9,464 nt of DNA, taken from contig JBOHNM010000158.1 in the NCBI GenBank assembly GCA_050730675.1, positions 1-9,464 of the forward strand. The letters run 5' to 3'. The position numbers were made by a program, and so were the translations under genes. Positions 1-6,127 of the stretch are shown here, piece by piece. The stretch comes from JBOHNM01 sp050730675. Lineage in GTDB: Bacteria > Planctomycetota > Phycisphaerae > Phycisphaerales > UBA1924. A model generated the notes under the pieces. The model was not told the origin of the DNA and ran no database searches. It worked only from the letters and a program-made list of their open reading frames with translations. Every line of letters starts with the position of its first letter. The first letter of the stretch is position 1.

Positions 1-503
1 GCCTTGATCCGTGCGTTCTTGCCGTTCAGCAAGTACCCGGCCAGCGCACTTTGATCGACTGAGACGTTGCACTTGGCAAACGCGAAAATCGCCCCCATAC
101 GGGTGAATTCGGAGTTGTCGTCCAGCAGCGGCCGGACTTCTTCGATCAGACGGTTCAGTTTGATCTTGCCGACGCCCATGGCGGCGACGGCGCGAACACC
201 CGGCGTCACGTCCCGCAGGCCCTTGCGGATTGCCGGCTCAGCCCGCTGCGCGGCGGGCAACAGGGCTTCGATCGCGTTGGCCCGCTCCTCGGCGACCGCG
301 CTCTCAAGTGCCGTGCTCAGGACGTTGAGGGCCTGCTCGCGGAGTTGCTGCACGGCGACGGCGTTGCTCGGATCAAACTTCGGCAGTTCGGTTTTCTTGG
401 TGTCCTTGTCCGGCTCGGCTCCGTAGGACGTCCAGGCGAGGCCCAGAATGCCCAGACCGATCAGACCCGCGGACGCCGCGGCCACCCATTGCTTGTTTCG
501 CAT
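1..503 (-). CDS. HEAT-repeat-like exported protein, N-terminal part (3' end outside window)
   Basis: The reading frame runs from an ATG at 503 to the left edge without a stop, giving 167 codons of an incomplete gene. A GAGGAA Shine-Dalgarno at 508-513 lies 4 bases before the ATG and supports this start. Residues 1-29 look like a signal peptide or signal anchor: MRNK, then a hydrophobic AASAGLIGLGILGLAW core and a likely cleavage site near SYGA-EP. After a short charged linker come amphipathic helix pairs (about residues 55-165) with the Ala/Leu spacing and the 'VRAVAAMGVGKI' and 'FTRMGAIFAFAKC' patterns of HEAT/PBS-lyase-type repeats, which usually act as protein-binding scaffolds. It follows lnt by 27 bases and is probably cotranscribed with it. 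The partner and function cannot be told from the sequence, and the missing C-terminus could carry another domain. Confidence 0.75.
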   Translation of the reverse strand, partial: MRNKQWVAAASAGLIGLGILGLAWTSYGAEPDKDTKKTELPKFDPSNAVAVQQLREQALNVLSTALESAVAEERANAIEALLPAAQRAEPAIRKGLRDVTPGVRAVAAMGVGKIKLNRLIEEVRPLLDDNSEFTRMGAIFAFAKCNVSVDQSALAGYLLNGKNARIK

Positions 504-530
504 GTCATTCCTCGAATCGGTTCCACCGGT

Positions 531-2291
531 TCAGGTCGGCTTGCGCTGGGGGAGGAACGTCACCAACCCCAGGATGCACGCCGCCGCGAAGACTACCCAG
601 CCAAAGACGTTCCCGATGCGACCGAAGATCGTTCCCGGATTGTTCGGGTCGATCAGGAACTCGTGGGTCAGGACTCCGTCCACCCACGCCTTCTCAGTTC
701 GGCCATCGACACCCGAGACCAGCAGCTTTCCTTCGGAGTCGATGGCGGCCGAGACTCCCGTATTGACCGAACGGAACATGGGCACCCCGAGTTCCACGCA
801 GCGCCAGCGGCCGACGAGCAGGTGAGTTTCGCGGGCGCCGCTCTGGCTGCCGAACCACCCGTCGTTGCTGATGTTGACCATGATGTCCGCGGTCCGGACA
901 CCATCGTGATAGACCAGATCGCGGCTCGTTTCTGAAAAGGTGATTTCGTAGCAGATCGGCGCGACGAACCGCACCGGAACAGCCTGTCCGTTGGGGCCGT
1001 GTCCGGCCACAGTGAACACCCGTGGCGTCGTACCGGCCTTCAGGTCAAAGGCCATCCCCGATGCCCCGAGCCCGACCACGGCCTGCTGGAGCTTGGGCCA
1101 ACGCCACATCAGCGGCACCTGTTCGCCGAACGGGGTCAGGTGCATCTTGTCGTACCGGCTGGCCTCAATCACGCCCGCGCGCATCATGACGGCGGAGTTG
1201 AACTTGCCATCGAACTTGGGAATGCGTTTGCCGTCGGCGCCGGCCTCGAACCGGAGCCCGTCGAACGCCATCGCGCCGACCAGCAGCGGCACGCCGTAAG
1301 CCTGCTGATCGTGCAGGAGCGCGTTGGCGTAGACCATGGCGTCGGTCGAGCCCTGCTTGCCCTGGGCCCGCAGGTTGTCGAGCTGAGCCTGGAGTGATGC
1401 CGGGTCGAGCCCAGCGCCCGGGAACATCGTCTCGGGCCAGATGATCATGTCCGGCGTGGGGTGTGCCGCGGCGGCGTTGTTGGTCAGCGCCCGCCACGAC
1501 TCAAAGTCGTCGAATTGCTGCTGCGGCTTCCACGTCATCTTGTTGCTCTGCGGCAGGTTGGTCTGGATTGCCACCAGCCGCAACTTCACAGTCCCGGGTC
1601 CAGGTTCAGTCGAAGAGACGTAACCGACACCCAGCAGCAGCGCAACCAGACCGATCACTGTCAACGGCGCCGTGCGCGGGGCATGCGGCACCCCTTTGTG
1701 CCGATCGAGCAGCGCCCGCACCGACGACTGCAGCGGCACCACCAGCAGCACCAGCATCGACACGCCGTAGACGCCGAAGACCGCGGCGATCTTCTTGGCG
1801 GGCACGAAGTCGATCAGTGGGTGTCCCAGCAAGCACCACGGGTAGCCATTGATGGCGATCTCGCCGCGCAGGAACTCCAGCCCCACCCAGAAGATCGGCA
1901 CACCGATGAGCCACGCGAGCTGCTCGGAGCGTTTGGCCAGCCGCGCCAGCAGCCACACGTACAGCACTGGATAGACCGCCATATATAGCCCGTGAGCGGG
2001 AAAACCCAAACCGGTAATCGCCCACATGAACCGGTGCAGCCACAGCCACGCCGGCAGCGCCCCCAGCCCCACGCACACCGCGGGCCACAACGGTTTCACG
2101 CCGCGCCGCGCCACCAGAAGCGCGAAGATGCTCGGCGCCAGCGGCACAAAGATCGCCAGCCATCCCCAACTCGTCGGCGGGAACGACAGCACGAGCAGGA
2201 GGCCGGAGATCGCCCCCGCAAGCACACCGTGCAGCGCCGTCGAGCCGCGTGGCCCTGTCGTGATCGAAGTTCTCTGGCTCGTTGCATCCAT
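531..2291 (-). CDS. lnt: Apolipoprotein N-acyltransferase
   Basis: This 586-residue inner-membrane enzyme transfers an acyl chain from phospholipid to the N-terminal cysteine of diacylated apolipoproteins, the last step of lipoprotein maturation. The N-terminal 225 residues form several hydrophobic membrane segments (about 22-37, 42-60, 68-85, 102-117, 126-140, 168-187, 209-226). A nitrilase-like (carbon-nitrogen hydrolase) domain spans about 235-545, and a last membrane helix lies at about 561-580. The Glu-Lys-Cys triad is visible: E287 in WPET, K382 in YDKMHLTPFGE and C448 in APICYE. The supporting glutamate E390 is also present. It is somewhat longer than the E. coli enzyme (about 512 residues), partly through an insertion near 300-365. 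The ATG at 2291 has no clear Shine-Dalgarno. It lies 69 bases downstream of accD and 27 bases upstream of the HEAT-repeat gene, in the same direction. An intact triad makes this a confident call. Confidence 0.96.
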   Translation of the reverse strand: MDATSQRTSITTGPRGSTALHGVLAGAISGLLLVLSFPPTSWGWLAIFVPLAPSIFALLVARRGVKPLWPAVCVGLGALPAWLWLHRFMWAITGLGFPAHGLYMAVYPVLYVWLLARLAKRSEQLAWLIGVPIFWVGLEFLRGEIAINGYPWCLLGHPLIDFVPAKKIAAVFGVYGVSMLVLLVVPLQSSVRALLDRHKGVPHAPRTAPLTVIGLVALLLGVGYVSSTEPGPGTVKLRLVAIQTNLPQSNKMTWKPQQQFDDFESWRALTNNAAAAHPTPDMIIWPETMFPGAGLDPASLQAQLDNLRAQGKQGSTDAMVYANALLHDQQAYGVPLLVGAMAFDGLRFEAGADGKRIPKFDGKFNSAVMMRAGVIEASRYDKMHLTPFGEQVPLMWRWPKLQQAVVGLGASGMAFDLKAGTTPRVFTVAGHGPNGQAVPVRFVAPICYEITFSETSRDLVYHDGVRTADIMVNISNDGWFGSQSGARETHLLVGRWRCVELGVPMFRSVNTGVSAAIDSEGKLLVSGVDGRTEKAWVDGVLTHEFLIDPNNPGTIFGRIGNVFGWVVFAAACILGLVTFLPQRKPT

Positions 2292-2360
2292 GCGTGTGCC
2301 GCGCCGGGCGGGCGCAGGATAACCCCGCGCATCGCCGCCGGCACCGCCGAAGTCACTTCG

Positions 2361-3212
2361 TCACTTGCCGCAGTAGTCGATCAACCGGCCCAGTTCATTG
2401 CGGAGCTGCGTCCGCGCCACGACCCGGTCCACCATGCCCGCATCGAGCAGGTACTCCGACCGTTGGAAGCCCTCGGGCAGTTCCTGGCGGATGGTCTGCT
2501 GGATCACGCGCGGACCGGCGAAGCCGATGAGCGCCTTGGGCTCGGCGATAATCACATCGCCGAGCATCGCGAAGCTCGCCGTGACGCCGCCGGTGGTCGG
2601 GTCGGTCAGGACACTGATAAACAGGCCGCCGGCCTCGTCGAAGCGGGCCAGCGCCGCCGAAGTCTTGGCCATCTGCATGAGCGACAGGCCGCTCTCCTGC
2701 ATGCGGGCGCCGCCTGAGGCGCTGACGATGATCAGGGGAAGGTCGCGCTCGGTGGCGGTCTCGATCGAACGCGTCACCATCTCGCCCACGACCGAGCCCA
2801 TCGAGCCCATCATGAAGTGCAGGTCCAGCACCGCGATCATCGCGGCGCGGCCCTTGATAAAGCCGGTGCCGGCGAGGCACGCGTCCATCCGATCGCTCTT
2901 GATCTGCTCGGCGGTAATTCGTTCGCGGTACGTCTTGACGTCGCGGAACTTCAGCGGATCGGTCGGGCGCAGGCCCGTGAACATGGGCTCGAACGTGTCG
3001 GCATCGGTGAGCTGGCGGATGCGCTCGACGGCACCGATCCGGAAGTGATGGTTGCACTCGGGGCAGCAGTGGAGGTTGTTCTCCATCTGCTTCCGGTAGA
3101 CCATGCCGCCGCAGTCGGGGCAACGCAGCCACAGCCCTTCGGGGATGGCGGCCTTGCGGGGCGTCGTCTGCGTCTTCACTTCCGTCCACGTCCGGCCGGC
3201 GATCTTGGTCAT
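2361..3212 (-). CDS. accD: Acetyl-CoA carboxylase carboxyltransferase subunit beta
   Basis: AccD (283 residues) pairs with AccA to move the carboxyl group from carboxybiotin to acetyl-CoA, giving malonyl-CoA for fatty acid synthesis in the cytoplasm. The N-terminal four-cysteine zinc finger is intact (C31, C34, C50, C53, with the C-x2-C-x15-C-x2-C spacing of the family), following the typical 'KAAIPEGLW' stretch. Crotonase-fold carboxyltransferase motifs follow in order: SASGGARMQE (164-173), GGVTASFAMLGD (208-219) and GFAGPRVIQQT (230-240). The ATG at 3212 is preferred because it gives the usual short lead before the zinc finger and has AGGA about 9 bases upstream. The frame stays open to a GTG at 3302, but that adds 30 residues unlike the family. 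Compared with the 304-residue E. coli protein it lacks the acidic Pro/Glu-rich C-terminal tail. accA is not in the window. It heads a likely operon with lnt. Confidence 0.96.
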   Translation of the reverse strand: MTKIAGRTWTEVKTQTTPRKAAIPEGLWLRCPDCGGMVYRKQMENNLHCCPECNHHFRIGAVERIRQLTDADTFEPMFTGLRPTDPLKFRDVKTYRERITAEQIKSDRMDACLAGTGFIKGRAAMIAVLDLHFMMGSMGSVVGEMVTRSIETATERDLPLIIVSASGGARMQESGLSLMQMAKTSAALARFDEAGGLFISVLTDPTTGGVTASFAMLGDVIIAEPKALIGFAGPRVIQQTIRQELPEGFQRSEYLLDAGMVDRVVARTQLRNELGRLIDYCGK

Positions 3213-3253
3213 GGGCGATGTCCTGAACCCGTGGCGTCCGTCACCACGCACCG

Positions 3254-3370
3254 TCAAGCGGCTCCAGCCGCTCCCGTTCGAGCATCCTGCTCCGGGCAAC
3301 ACGCAGTGATCGGCTCTCCGACCAAACGAAGCCCAACTTTGTTGCCACTTCCGCGCGTCCCGCCGTTCAT
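3254..3370 (-). other. Candidate 38-codon upstream ORF in the accD leader
   Basis: An ATG at 3370 lies about 4 bases beyond the transcript start predicted from the TATACT box at 3381-3386. It opens a 38-codon frame that stops at 3254, 41 bases before the accD start. The peptide begins MNGGTRGSG and contains a Cys-Cys-Pro. There is no Shine-Dalgarno, and I recognise no family. The same frame is open further upstream to 3436. It may be a leader peptide or chance: in DNA of this GC content short open frames are common, so this is a weak call. Confidence 0.15.
3257..3292 (-). promoter_or_regulatory. Two adjacent short hairpins in the accD leader
   Basis: In the transcript reading towards accD, 3292-3280 forms GAGCA-GGA-TGCTC (5-bp stem, 3-base loop). 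3272-3257 is a 7-bp inverted repeat around GG (AGCGGCT/AGCCGCT), which in practice folds with a 6-base loop and a 5-bp stem. They sit 45-80 bases upstream of the accD ATG and overlap the end of the candidate upstream ORF. No U-tract follows either, so they are not ordinary terminators. A regulatory role is only a possibility. Confidence 0.25.
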
Positions 3371-3380
3371 GGCGGCTGGC

Positions 3381-3411
3381 AGTATACCCGTGGCCCGCAG
3401 CAAAGATTCAA
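3381..3411 (-). promoter_or_regulatory. Candidate sigma70-type promoter for the accD-lnt operon
   Basis: On the minus strand TTGAAT (3411-3406) and TATACT (3386-3381) are separated by 19 bases, slightly longer than ideal. The -10 box matches the consensus at five of six positions, in an otherwise GC-rich background. The predicted transcript start near 3374 leaves a leader of about 160 bases before the accD ATG. The position, in the only sizeable gap between rpe and accD, fits a promoter that separates the two transcription units. Confidence 0.4.
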
Positions 3412-3465
3412 CTAACCCTAACACGCCCTGAATCACGGTGGAAAATCAGCGAGTCAAACGGGGTT

Positions 3466-4176
3466 TCAACGCGAAATTCCGGCCAATGACCCCATCACCG
3501 CCCCTCGGCGCTCCGACGGCTGCCCAAAGACCGCCGTGGCGGCCACCAGCACATCGCACCCCGCCTCACGGACCACCGTGGCATTGTCGGGCTTGATCCC
3601 GCCGTCCATCTCCAGCCGCTGATCCGGCTGGAGGAGCCGTCGAACTGCCCGGGTCTTCTCCAGCACCGGCTCGATGAACACCTGCCCGGAATAACCGGGG
3701 TTCACCGACATCACCAGCACCAAGTCCACCTTGCCGACATGCGAGAGGATCCGCTCCTGCGCTGTCGGAGGGTTGATCGCCAGACCGGCGGTCATCCCCA
3801 GCGACCGGATGCGGTCCGCCAGCGGCCCGATCTGCTCCGGCGGCACGGCCTCGACATGGAAGGTCAGGTGGTTGGCACCAGCCTTGGCGAACGGCTCGAC
3901 GAACATCGCCGGGTCCGTCACCATCAGATGGACATCTAAGAACGCCTGCGGCAGCGCCTTGCGGACGCACCGGCACAAGTCCGGCCCCATCGTGAGGTTG
4001 GGCACAAAGTGGCCGTCCATGATGTCCACATGCAGCAGATCTCCACCCGCTGCCAATACGCCGCGGCACTCTTCGCCCATGATGGCGAAATCCGCCGACA
4101 GGATCGACGGCGCGATGAGCACTCGCCCCTTCTCCAGCGGTCGTGTGAACAGGTTGTCAACGCGAGCGCTCGTCAT
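3466..4176 (-). CDS. rpe: Ribulose-phosphate 3-epimerase
   Basis: Rpe interconverts ribulose 5-phosphate and xylulose 5-phosphate in the pentose phosphate pathway (cytoplasmic, metal-dependent, TIM barrel). The 236-residue protein carries the family motifs in order: IAPSILSADF (21-30), HVDIMDGHFVPNLTMGP (49-65), DVHLMV (81-86), SVNPGYSGQVF (157-167) and EMDGGI (189-194). The expected metal ligands and acid/base pair are present: H49, D51, H83, and D191, with D51 and D191 as the proton-transfer pair. The usual phosphate-binding Gly-Ser near the end (VAGSAIF in E. coli) reads VAATAVF here, a conservative change. About 17 extra residues precede the core, so a later start is possible, but no better ATG exists between 4176 and the core. 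Its ATG overlaps the stop of the upstream M1 peptidase gene by 4 bases (ATGA), implying translational coupling. Confidence 0.95.
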   Translation of the reverse strand: MTSARVDNLFTRPLEKGRVLIAPSILSADFAIMGEECRGVLAAGGDLLHVDIMDGHFVPNLTMGPDLCRCVRKALPQAFLDVHLMVTDPAMFVEPFAKAGANHLTFHVEAVPPEQIGPLADRIRSLGMTAGLAINPPTAQERILSHVGKVDLVLVMSVNPGYSGQVFIEPVLEKTRAVRRLLQPDQRLEMDGGIKPDNATVVREAGCDVLVAATAVFGQPSERRGAVMGSLAGISR

Positions 4177-5984
4177 CGGCCCTGCTCGTTGGCGGGTTTG
4201 GGACCGTATTCGCCGACCAGCTTTGTCTCGGCGAGCACGGTCAGTCGCGGATTCACATCCAGCATCTTGGGGCGCGCGGGCAGCTCGAAAGTCGCCTCCG
4301 CCACGCGGGTATCAATATCCATGTACACCATCTTGGGGCCGTCGGGCAGGTCGCAGTTGATCCCAAGTTTGAACGCGAATGGCGGATTGAGCTTGTCTAC
4401 TTTCTGTGTTTGTTCGACGCGCACTTTGAGCTTGCCCGTCGCCTCGTCCCACATGGCATCGACGTTCAGACGCGGGATCCCCGGGCGATAGCACCACTGC
4501 CAGAAGAACCGTTCCAGGCTCTGGCCGGAGACTTCCTCCATCACCTTGCGGAAGTCGTCCGTCTCCACCTCGCTGAACTTGAAACGGTCCACGTACAGCC
4601 GCACGCCCTTGTAGAACGTCTCGTCGCCGAGCCGCTCCCGAAGCATGTGCAGCACCAGCGCGCCCTTGCCGTAGGGATTGGCCGCCTTGTTGAAGTTGTC
4701 GTCCGGATCGCTGTAGCGGTTGGAGACCATCGGCGTCGCGTCGGGCGCGCTGCCGCGGTCGCGCCCGATGATCGACGCGGCCGACTCGGTGATCGTGCGG
4801 AAATACCCGTCCTCGCCGTTCACCTTCTCGTTCCACAGCGCCTCGCAGAACGTCGCCCATCCTTCATTCAACCACAGGTGCGCCCACGACTTGCAGGTGA
4901 GCAGGTCGCCCATCCACTGGTGCGCCAACTCATGCGAGATGAGATCGTCATTCGAGCCCGCACGTCCGATCGCCGCCGAGTCCGACAGCGTCGTCGCGCT
5001 GGTGTTCTCCATCCCGCCCCAGCGGAAGTTGCGGACGATCACCTGGTCGTACTTGTCCCATGGGTAGGGTTCGTCGAAGACCTCCTCGAAGAGCTTCACC
5101 ATCTTGGGCGTGTTGGCAAAGATCTTCTCCACATCCTCCTTTGACCCCGGATAGCTGTAGACACTCATCGGCAGCCCCGGACGCGCCGAGTCCGGCCCGC
5201 CCAGATCCGCGACATCGAACTTGCCGACCACCAGCGTCACCAGGTACGCCGCGTGCGGCTTGTCCTGCAGCCAGTGCCACTTGCCGCGACCGACGGAATC
5301 GCCGTTGACTCCGGGCAGCACCTCGTGCGCGAGCAGACGTCCATTGCTCACAACGAGATAGTCCGCGGGCACCGTCGCGATGATCTCGGTGGTCAGCTTC
5401 TCGTTGGGGAAGTCGTGGCATGGGAACCAGTACGAGTTGGCATCCGGCTCACCCTGTGAATAGACCAGCGCCCCCCATGACTCGCGCCCTGCCCGTGTCT
5501 TCAGCCAATTCAAGCCATTACCTGACGCGCCTGGCTTCTCTGCGGTGTAAGCGATCTCCGCCGTCAGCGGCACACCCGGCTGAGCCGGGGGCGACAGCGT
5601 GATCCGCAGCTTGCCCGCGGCCAAATCCTGCGAGAACTCCGCCGCATGGCCGTTAATGGTGACCCCGGTCACCTTGATGGTCTTGCGCGCATCCAATTCC
5701 AGCACGTTCCGCTCCACGGCGATGGCCGCGGCAGTCAGTGTCGCGGTCGCGCTGAATTTGGCCTCCTCCATATCCGGGATATCGACCTGAATCTTCAGGT
5801 GCTGATGGTCGAACAGCCGGTGGGTCGGCCAGTTCAGCGGCGGCTCACGCCGGGATTGGGTGCCGCGGGTAGTCGTCGGTGTCGCCGGCGGCGGATTGGT
5901 CGGAGGCGCTTCCTCCTGGCCCTGGGCTATACCCACCAACAGCAGTCCGATCGACAAAACCCGAGCCAGCAGGGACAAGTTCAT
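4173..5984 (-). CDS. Exported M1-family zinc aminopeptidase
   Basis: This 603-residue protein is a gluzincin metallopeptidase that removes N-terminal residues from peptides. Residues 1-22 form a signal peptide (hydrophobic LARVLSIGLLLVGIA, then QGQ), followed by a Pro/Thr-rich linker to about 48, so the enzyme acts outside the cytoplasm. An N-terminal beta-saddle domain spans about 55-250. The catalytic domain has the exopeptidase motif GGMEN (323-327), HELAH (H351, E352, H355) and the third zinc ligand E374 in NEGWA exactly 18 residues later. Y438 in the NPYGKGA motif matches the transition-state tyrosine. A short beta domain follows from about 505. It lacks the large helical C-terminal domain of PepN-type enzymes. 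The ATG at 5984 is chosen because GGAG lies 6 bases upstream and it starts the signal peptide. The frame is open to 6473, but that part is Arg/Cys-rich antisense of pyrG. It is coupled to rpe downstream. Substrate specificity is not predictable. Confidence 0.93.
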   Translation of the reverse strand: MNLSLLARVLSIGLLLVGIAQGQEEAPPTNPPPATPTTTRGTQSRREPPLNWPTHRLFDHQHLKIQVDIPDMEEAKFSATATLTAAAIAVERNVLELDARKTIKVTGVTINGHAAEFSQDLAAGKLRITLSPPAQPGVPLTAEIAYTAEKPGASGNGLNWLKTRAGRESWGALVYSQGEPDANSYWFPCHDFPNEKLTTEIIATVPADYLVVSNGRLLAHEVLPGVNGDSVGRGKWHWLQDKPHAAYLVTLVVGKFDVADLGGPDSARPGLPMSVYSYPGSKEDVEKIFANTPKMVKLFEEVFDEPYPWDKYDQVIVRNFRWGGMENTSATTLSDSAAIGRAGSNDDLISHELAHQWMGDLLTCKSWAHLWLNEGWATFCEALWNEKVNGEDGYFRTITESAASIIGRDRGSAPDATPMVSNRYSDPDDNFNKAANPYGKGALVLHMLRERLGDETFYKGVRLYVDRFKFSEVETDDFRKVMEEVSGQSLERFFWQWCYRPGIPRLNVDAMWDEATGKLKVRVEQTQKVDKLNPPFAFKLGINCDLPDGPKMVYMDIDTRVAEATFELPARPKMLDVNPRLTVLAETKLVGEYGPKPANEQGR

Positions 5985-6091
5985 CCGCGTCTCCGGGCCG
6001 CACCGGGGCGGCGATGTGCCGAACGCATCGTCCGCGAGGGTCGATCGCCCGTCACCGGAGGGTACCCGCGCGCGGAACTCTTCCGTGCGCT

Positions 6092-6121
6092 TTGCATTGT
6101 CCACCCGCTTGTGAATAAGAT
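6092..6121 (+). promoter_or_regulatory. Candidate pyrG promoter, predicted start at the ATG
   Basis: TTGCAT (6092-6097) and TAAGAT (6116-6121) are separated by 18 bases, a good sigma70-like pair in a relatively AT-rich pocket just before pyrG. Transcription would begin about 7 bases after the -10 box, at or within a base or two of the pyrG ATG at 6128. No Shine-Dalgarno is seen before that ATG, which fits a leaderless message. The rest of the 143-base divergent gap shows no equally clear promoter for the M1 peptidase gene on the other strand. Confidence 0.42.
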
Positions 6122-6127
6122 CACCAC

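Noticed and set aside
2348..2360. A CGAAGT-C-ACTTCG palindrome just after the accD stop
   Set aside because: The stem is only 5 bp with a 3-base loop and no T-run, which is too weak to call a terminator between accD and lnt.
345..2717. Several long plus-strand frames across accD, lnt and the HEAT gene (such as 345-935, 1461-1988, 1992-2717)
   Set aside because: All are antisense to confidently identified genes, rich in Arg/Gln/His, and show no family motifs.
3213..3302. A longer AccD starting at the GTG at 3302
   Set aside because: The extra 30 residues do not resemble AccD. The ATG at 3212 has an AGGA nearby and gives the normal distance to the zinc finger.
3412..3422. CTAACCCTAAC, resembling a telomere-type repeat
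   Set aside because: It is less than two units long in a bacterial intergenic region, so it is chance.
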